Of a stretch of DNA of 64,000 bases, positions 60,046 through 64,000 are shown one piece after another. The notes below the pieces were generated by a model. That model searched no databases. It saw only the letters and a list, made by a program, of their open reading frames with translations, and was not told the origin of the DNA. A program made the position numbers and the translations under genes. Numbering within the stretch: position 1 is the stretch's first letter; each line of letters opens with the position of its first letter. This DNA is from Glandiceps talaboti. Lineage: Eukaryota > Hemichordata > Enteropneusta > Spengelidae. The stretch lies in the NCBI RefSeq assembly GCF_964340395.1, contig NC_135561.1, positions 24,374,986 to 24,438,985 on the forward strand, in the 5' to 3' direction.

Positions 60046-61454
60046 TTTTTTGTATTTTTATAATGGACTTCATCCCTCTGCACATGCGCCTGCCATCCAT
60101 CCCTCCGTCCGTCCGTCCATCCGTCCGTCCATTGTAACATGTCATATGTCAGACAGGCAATATCGAAAATTTACTTTCAAAGCTGGCACAAAGGTGACAT
60201 ATCTAATGGGACACATGTATGTCACTTTGTTTTTGATATATGGGCCGTCGCAGGCAGAAAGGGCCCTTATGTCGAAAATTTCCGATTTTGACTTTTTTGC
60301 ATTTTTAGATAGTTTATATGGCTAAATTTCAGTGTTTGAAAGGATTCTGCTGAAAACGGCCTAAAACTACCATTTTGGCCCATCCAAAGATGTGACCTCT
60401 GACCTTTGTATTTTGACAAAAGCTTTTGATATTGCCTTGTGTAAGCACACTGTATAGTGAATGTATAGGAGTGTCAACTGGTTATAATGCTACAAGTTGG
60501 ATTCATTCTTATGGATTGTTTTATTTACAATGAGAAGTATGTGGGCTGATAATTATTGTTTTTGGTTTTGGATCATTCCATTATTTTATGGGGGGAAAGA
60601 TTCACTAGCACACATACGAATACCAAACAATTAGTTTATTGAATAATTACTAAAGAAAACTGCAAAATGTATACACTTGAAAAAATATATTAAATCACAA
60701 CACTCCTATATGTTGCCATGGCAATTAAATTGTTGCCATGGCAACCATATACATCGCACCCAAGTTCAAACATGTAAAGGAAACCTTATTCATACATTCT
60801 AAACATTACTTTCATGTGTACATATACATTGTATCATAAGTTTTAAAAAAATTCATATGTACAAGGAATCTTAAATTTCATGAACTGTCTCAAACAAAAT
60901 AAATCTACAATTGAAATGTGAAATTTATCTTATGGCAATATATTTGTGTATTGCAGTCAACATATGAGAATAGGTGGAGGGGGAAAGGTTAAGTGATGAT
61001 GACAATAAAAGTAACCCTGTCGTATAAATATTGAACATGAACATTAGATATCCTACTGATATTGTTCCTCACTTTTCAATTATCAATGAACTAAATGGCT
61101 ATATGGATTGAAAGTGACAATATATATTGAATGTTTATAAATGCTATGATTGTAATACAGAGTATACTTCATTTCCGAACAGGATAACCACATGTACCTT
61201 ATACTATGATGACCTGATATCACAATATGTGTGAATATGTCTTGCATTGGACCATCTGTCTACAAATTATATCAAATGTGATCTTTGGATTGAAACTATT
61301 TTTTTTTAAATGAAAAGTGACACGTTGAGAACATACCTTATGCAAATTGTAATGTAAGAAAGACATACTGACAATATTTTCTTGTCCCTTGCTTCCAATA
61401 CTGCACTGATAAATCATATGGTACTCAAGTTATACTTCCTTTTTGACACTCTTT
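60046..61454. other. Repeat with CCGT tract, then intronic DNA
   Basis: The start (ATGGACTTCATCCCTCTGCA, then a CCGTCCGTCC tract near 60105-60130) resembles the layout of family A but not its sequence. The rest is AT-rich with no exon recognised. Confidence 0.4.
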
Positions 61455-62220
61455 TTAGTCCCCGCGGACAAAGTCCGGAACAGGGACTTATGATTTGGGT
61501 TCCGTCTGTCCGTCCGTCCGTCCGTGTGTGCGTCCGTCCGTCCGTCCGTCCGTCCGCAGCTGTTTCTTGGAGATGCCTGGACCGATTTTTTTCAAACTTG
61601 GTACAGGGGCAACATACTATGGCATACATATGCACGTCAATTTGTTTTATGATACGATCCAATATGGCCGCCTAGCAACCATTTTGTTTGCGAATTTTCC
61701 CTGTCTAAAGCCATAACTCAGACATGCTTTAACAGATCTCATTCAAAGTTGGTATTAGGACAGTGTTCTATGACATACATGTGCATATTCATTGTTGTCA
61801 TGTTACGATCCAATATGGCCACTTGCAGCCATTGTGTTTGTGAATTTTCATGTAAAAAGCCATAACTCAGACATGCTTGAACAGATCTCATTCAAAGTTG
61901 GTATTAGGACAGTGTTCTATGACATACATGTGCATATCCATTTTTGTCGTGATACGATCCAATATGGCTGCCTGGCAGCCATTTTGTTTGTGAATTTTCC
62001 ATGTCCAAAGCCATAACTCAGACTCCATTTTCATCGTGATATGATCCCCCATACCCAACCAATCCTTTATTGTTGGAGGCATATTCCATGTCCAACAAGC
62101 ACACACAACATATCTAAGTCTGTTTGTTTTAGGTTCACAAATGTTGTTGCGTGATCAGAGTAGTGATAATTCCTTAAAACCCAATTATAGCGGGGATAAT
62201 GTCATTCTCAATGACTTGTT
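61455..62220 (+). mobile_element. Family A element, copy A6
   Basis: It runs from TTAGTCCCCGCGGACAAAGT, a long CCGT tract and three internal units, to AGCGGGGATA, GTCATT-ctc-AATGAC and CTTGTT. It lies directly beside the end of a minus-strand gene fragment (stop codon at 62233). Confidence 0.85.
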
Positions 62221-62232
62221 GATTATAACATT

Positions 62233-62532
62233 TTACTCCTCGGGGCAGAATACTTGTCTGTATGGCTCTCTTACATATGGAACTATTTGCTTTAGCAACT
62301 CTCTCAGTCTAGCTAGACTCAACCCACCTGCTGCCATCACTTCAGGTTTACAATCTGGAGATGGTGGCCATGTAATACCTCTCCTGACAAGACAGATCCT
62401 CTCCTCACTGTCTGTCACTGTCTTCCTGACATACACATAACCAGGATCTTCCTTTGTAAACCTGAAGTGATGGTACTGTCTAATCCCCTTCAGTGGTGTC
62501 ATATAGCTATTTAGAAACCTATCCCACTCATA
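62233..62532 (-). pseudogene. C-terminal exon of a transposon-type gene, minus strand
   Basis: From an acceptor-like CTGCCTAG just above 62532, 99 codons read YEWDRFLNSYMTPLKGIRQY, then HHFRFTKEDPGYVYVRK, a charged middle, GITWPPSPDCKPEVMAAGGL, and the end LKQIVPYVREPYRQVFCPEE before TAA. The composition and the HHFRF and WPP..D..P..GL phrases look like the C-terminal region of uncharacterised multi-copy proteins linked to transposons in invertebrate genomes; this is recalled resemblance, not a search. The upstream exons are not found. It stops 13 bp from A6. Function unknown; probably a fragment or a nested gene in the intron. Confidence 0.55.
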
Positions 62533-63663
62533 CTAGGCAGGTCAGACGCACTGAAAAATTTTCTGCCACTGTGTGTTCACAGCATAAACCCTGACATTGA
62601 CAAGACAATATCTCTGTTTTGAAAAGTCTGATTTTTATGAATAAAACATCTTTTTGTTCACATTTAAAAGGTCAATATTTCTGTTAAAATAATTTTTAGT
62701 AAATTTTGGAAGCAATCCAAAAAAAATACCTTAAAAACGGCATTTATTCAACTGCGCACGGCGGTAAAAATCGGCCGTTTTCACTTCCTCACTTCATTTT
62801 CGAAGTGCAGGGGACTGTGTCACCTGACCTACACACATGACCCCTTATTTGAAAGGTCATGACATTGTGCGATGTGTCACAGTCTCGTTCTGGTGATTCC
62901 CCGCCGTTCATTGCCGTTTGAAATCAAAGTTCAAGTTCGCAGTCAATTTGCTACCAGAAGCCCGAGGAATTTCAGGTAAACGATACTTTCATGTTAAAAT
63001 TTGGTGTTTTTTCTATCAAATCATGTATTTTTAGTGATTTTTAATGAGCGAGTCCTCTGCACTAATGATTTTAGTTTTACTAGTGAACCATCAGTTCGGA
63101 ACGACACGCGAGTAAAGTTTGAGTGTGAATAGGACGCCATTGTTCATGTACCAGGTCGCAGTGACCGTCACATACCACTAGTTCTAAGTGGCCTGAAAGT
63201 TGGTTAAAGTGATCAATATTGACTTTTTTTCATAATAAAATGATCAGGAAGAAGTGCTGTGTAATGTTTGTAAGTACAAAATAATTTTTTTTTTTTTTGA
63301 TATTTGATAATTTTCTCTACTTGTGTGAGGTTAGGCCTGGATACTTGTCACACGTATACAGACTACAGTAAGTTGAAATTAGAACAGTGCACTAGCATAT
63401 ATCACTGTTGTAATGTTGTGGAGAGTTTACAAATCCGTATGCAGACTTCATTTTTTTTTCATTTTCTTGTAATTATTGTCAATTTATAATTGTTTTTAAA
63501 GTATTGGTTCAAATTTTTACATGCTGTAGAGAATGATTGTGCATTTTAATGTTGATTCAAAGTTACTTCAAACAAGTGTTTATGACTGGATGATAGTTCT
63601 ATACTACATTACCAGGTCCAAAGATGCCACACTTACACAGTATTTCCTCTTGCTTTTTTTCAG
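62533..63663. other. Intronic sequence with a GC/CpG-richer segment
   Basis: About 62740-63200 has more CpG than its surroundings (GCGCACGGCGG, GGAACGACACGCG) and could be a promoter region, possibly for the minus-strand gene. I see no exon. It ends in the acceptor TTGCTTTTTTTCAG. Confidence 0.4.
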
Positions 63664-63732
63664 AGAAAACCTGAACTGAAACGTTCATTAGTGGTTGTCA
63701 TGGTGAAGACATCACTGTCTAGTTTGTCTTTT
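63664..63732 (+). CDS. Exon h of plus-strand helical-repeat gene (3' limit uncertain)
   Basis: A strong acceptor (CTTGCTTTTTTTCAG) opens a phase-0 frame RKPELKRSLVVVMVKTSLSS, then LSF before a candidate donor TTTT|GTAACA. The phase matches the donor of exon g. The frame is open further, to a TAA near 63820, but that part (poly-T phenylalanines) does not look coding. The exon would add one helix to the solenoid. The gene's 3' end is outside the window. Confidence 0.5.
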
Positions 63733-64000
63733 GTAACAGGATCATATCAGAAATATGCAATTTTGGAAAAATCAAAAATGTTTTTTTTTTTGGTGCAGGG
63801 ACAATTTAAAATTCAAAGATAACTTGACTAATTATAATAAATACAGTTTATTTTATTCTCTTTCATATTTTACGTGTACATTTGCATAATTTGGCCACCT
63901 CATGTGCATATTTGTGGAATCTCATGTTTGTAGCCCTATTACAATTTTTTTGAATGGTGACATTGGATTCAGCACCCATTGAAACATACAAATTCCAAAT

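Overview
This is eukaryotic, AT-rich, repeat-dominated DNA from an animal. The evidence is spliced exons with GT/AG borders and long introns, a non-LTR retrotransposon endonuclease, piggyBac-like and other cut-and-paste elements, and several kilobase-scale minisatellites. The repeat style suggests a marine invertebrate, perhaps a hemichordate or lancelet, but no sequence here fixes the taxon. There is no bacterial operon, CRISPR array, rRNA or tRNA that I can support.

The backbone appears to be one plus-strand gene of at least 62 kb. Eight candidate exons (1734-1923, 18252-18509, 24861-24998, 34058-34684, 54818-55008, 58534-58660, 58707-58823, 63664-63732) have phases that chain without conflict. 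They encode about 570 residues of leucine-rich helical protein resembling ARM/HEAT-type repeats. Both ends of the gene lie outside the window. I cannot name it. Less than 3% of the window is exon of this gene; the rest is repeat-filled intron.

Layout: 1-1190, a 67-bp satellite. 2040-17240, a 33-bp minisatellite in intron 1 interrupted by two nearly identical 2.73-kb inverted-repeat elements, which together form a recent ~4.13-kb tandem duplication. 20235-21905, an AT-rich minisatellite. 22150-33132, dispersed repeats and a nest of elements. 35735-43077, a minus-strand gene with a SAP-like segment, split inside its coding sequence by an element that itself carries two younger insertions. 43398-48754, more copies. 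48965-55858, a 35-bp minisatellite broken by two insertions and one exon. 55859-56757, a 51-bp minisatellite next to a dead LINE. 57902-62220, repeats and two exons. 62233-62532, a minus-strand fragment of a transposon-type gene.

The most interesting theme is three non-coding element families (called A, B and C here) with unrelated sequence but one architecture: a short 5' hairpin, the complement of the 5' end repeated about 20 nt before the 3' end, a small 3' terminal hairpin, and insertion inside T-runs. This fits non-autonomous Helentron-type (HINE-like) rolling-circle elements. Their nesting, including filled and empty sites inside this one window, gives a relative insertion history. Family B also carries what looks like a captured TATA promoter plus first exon.
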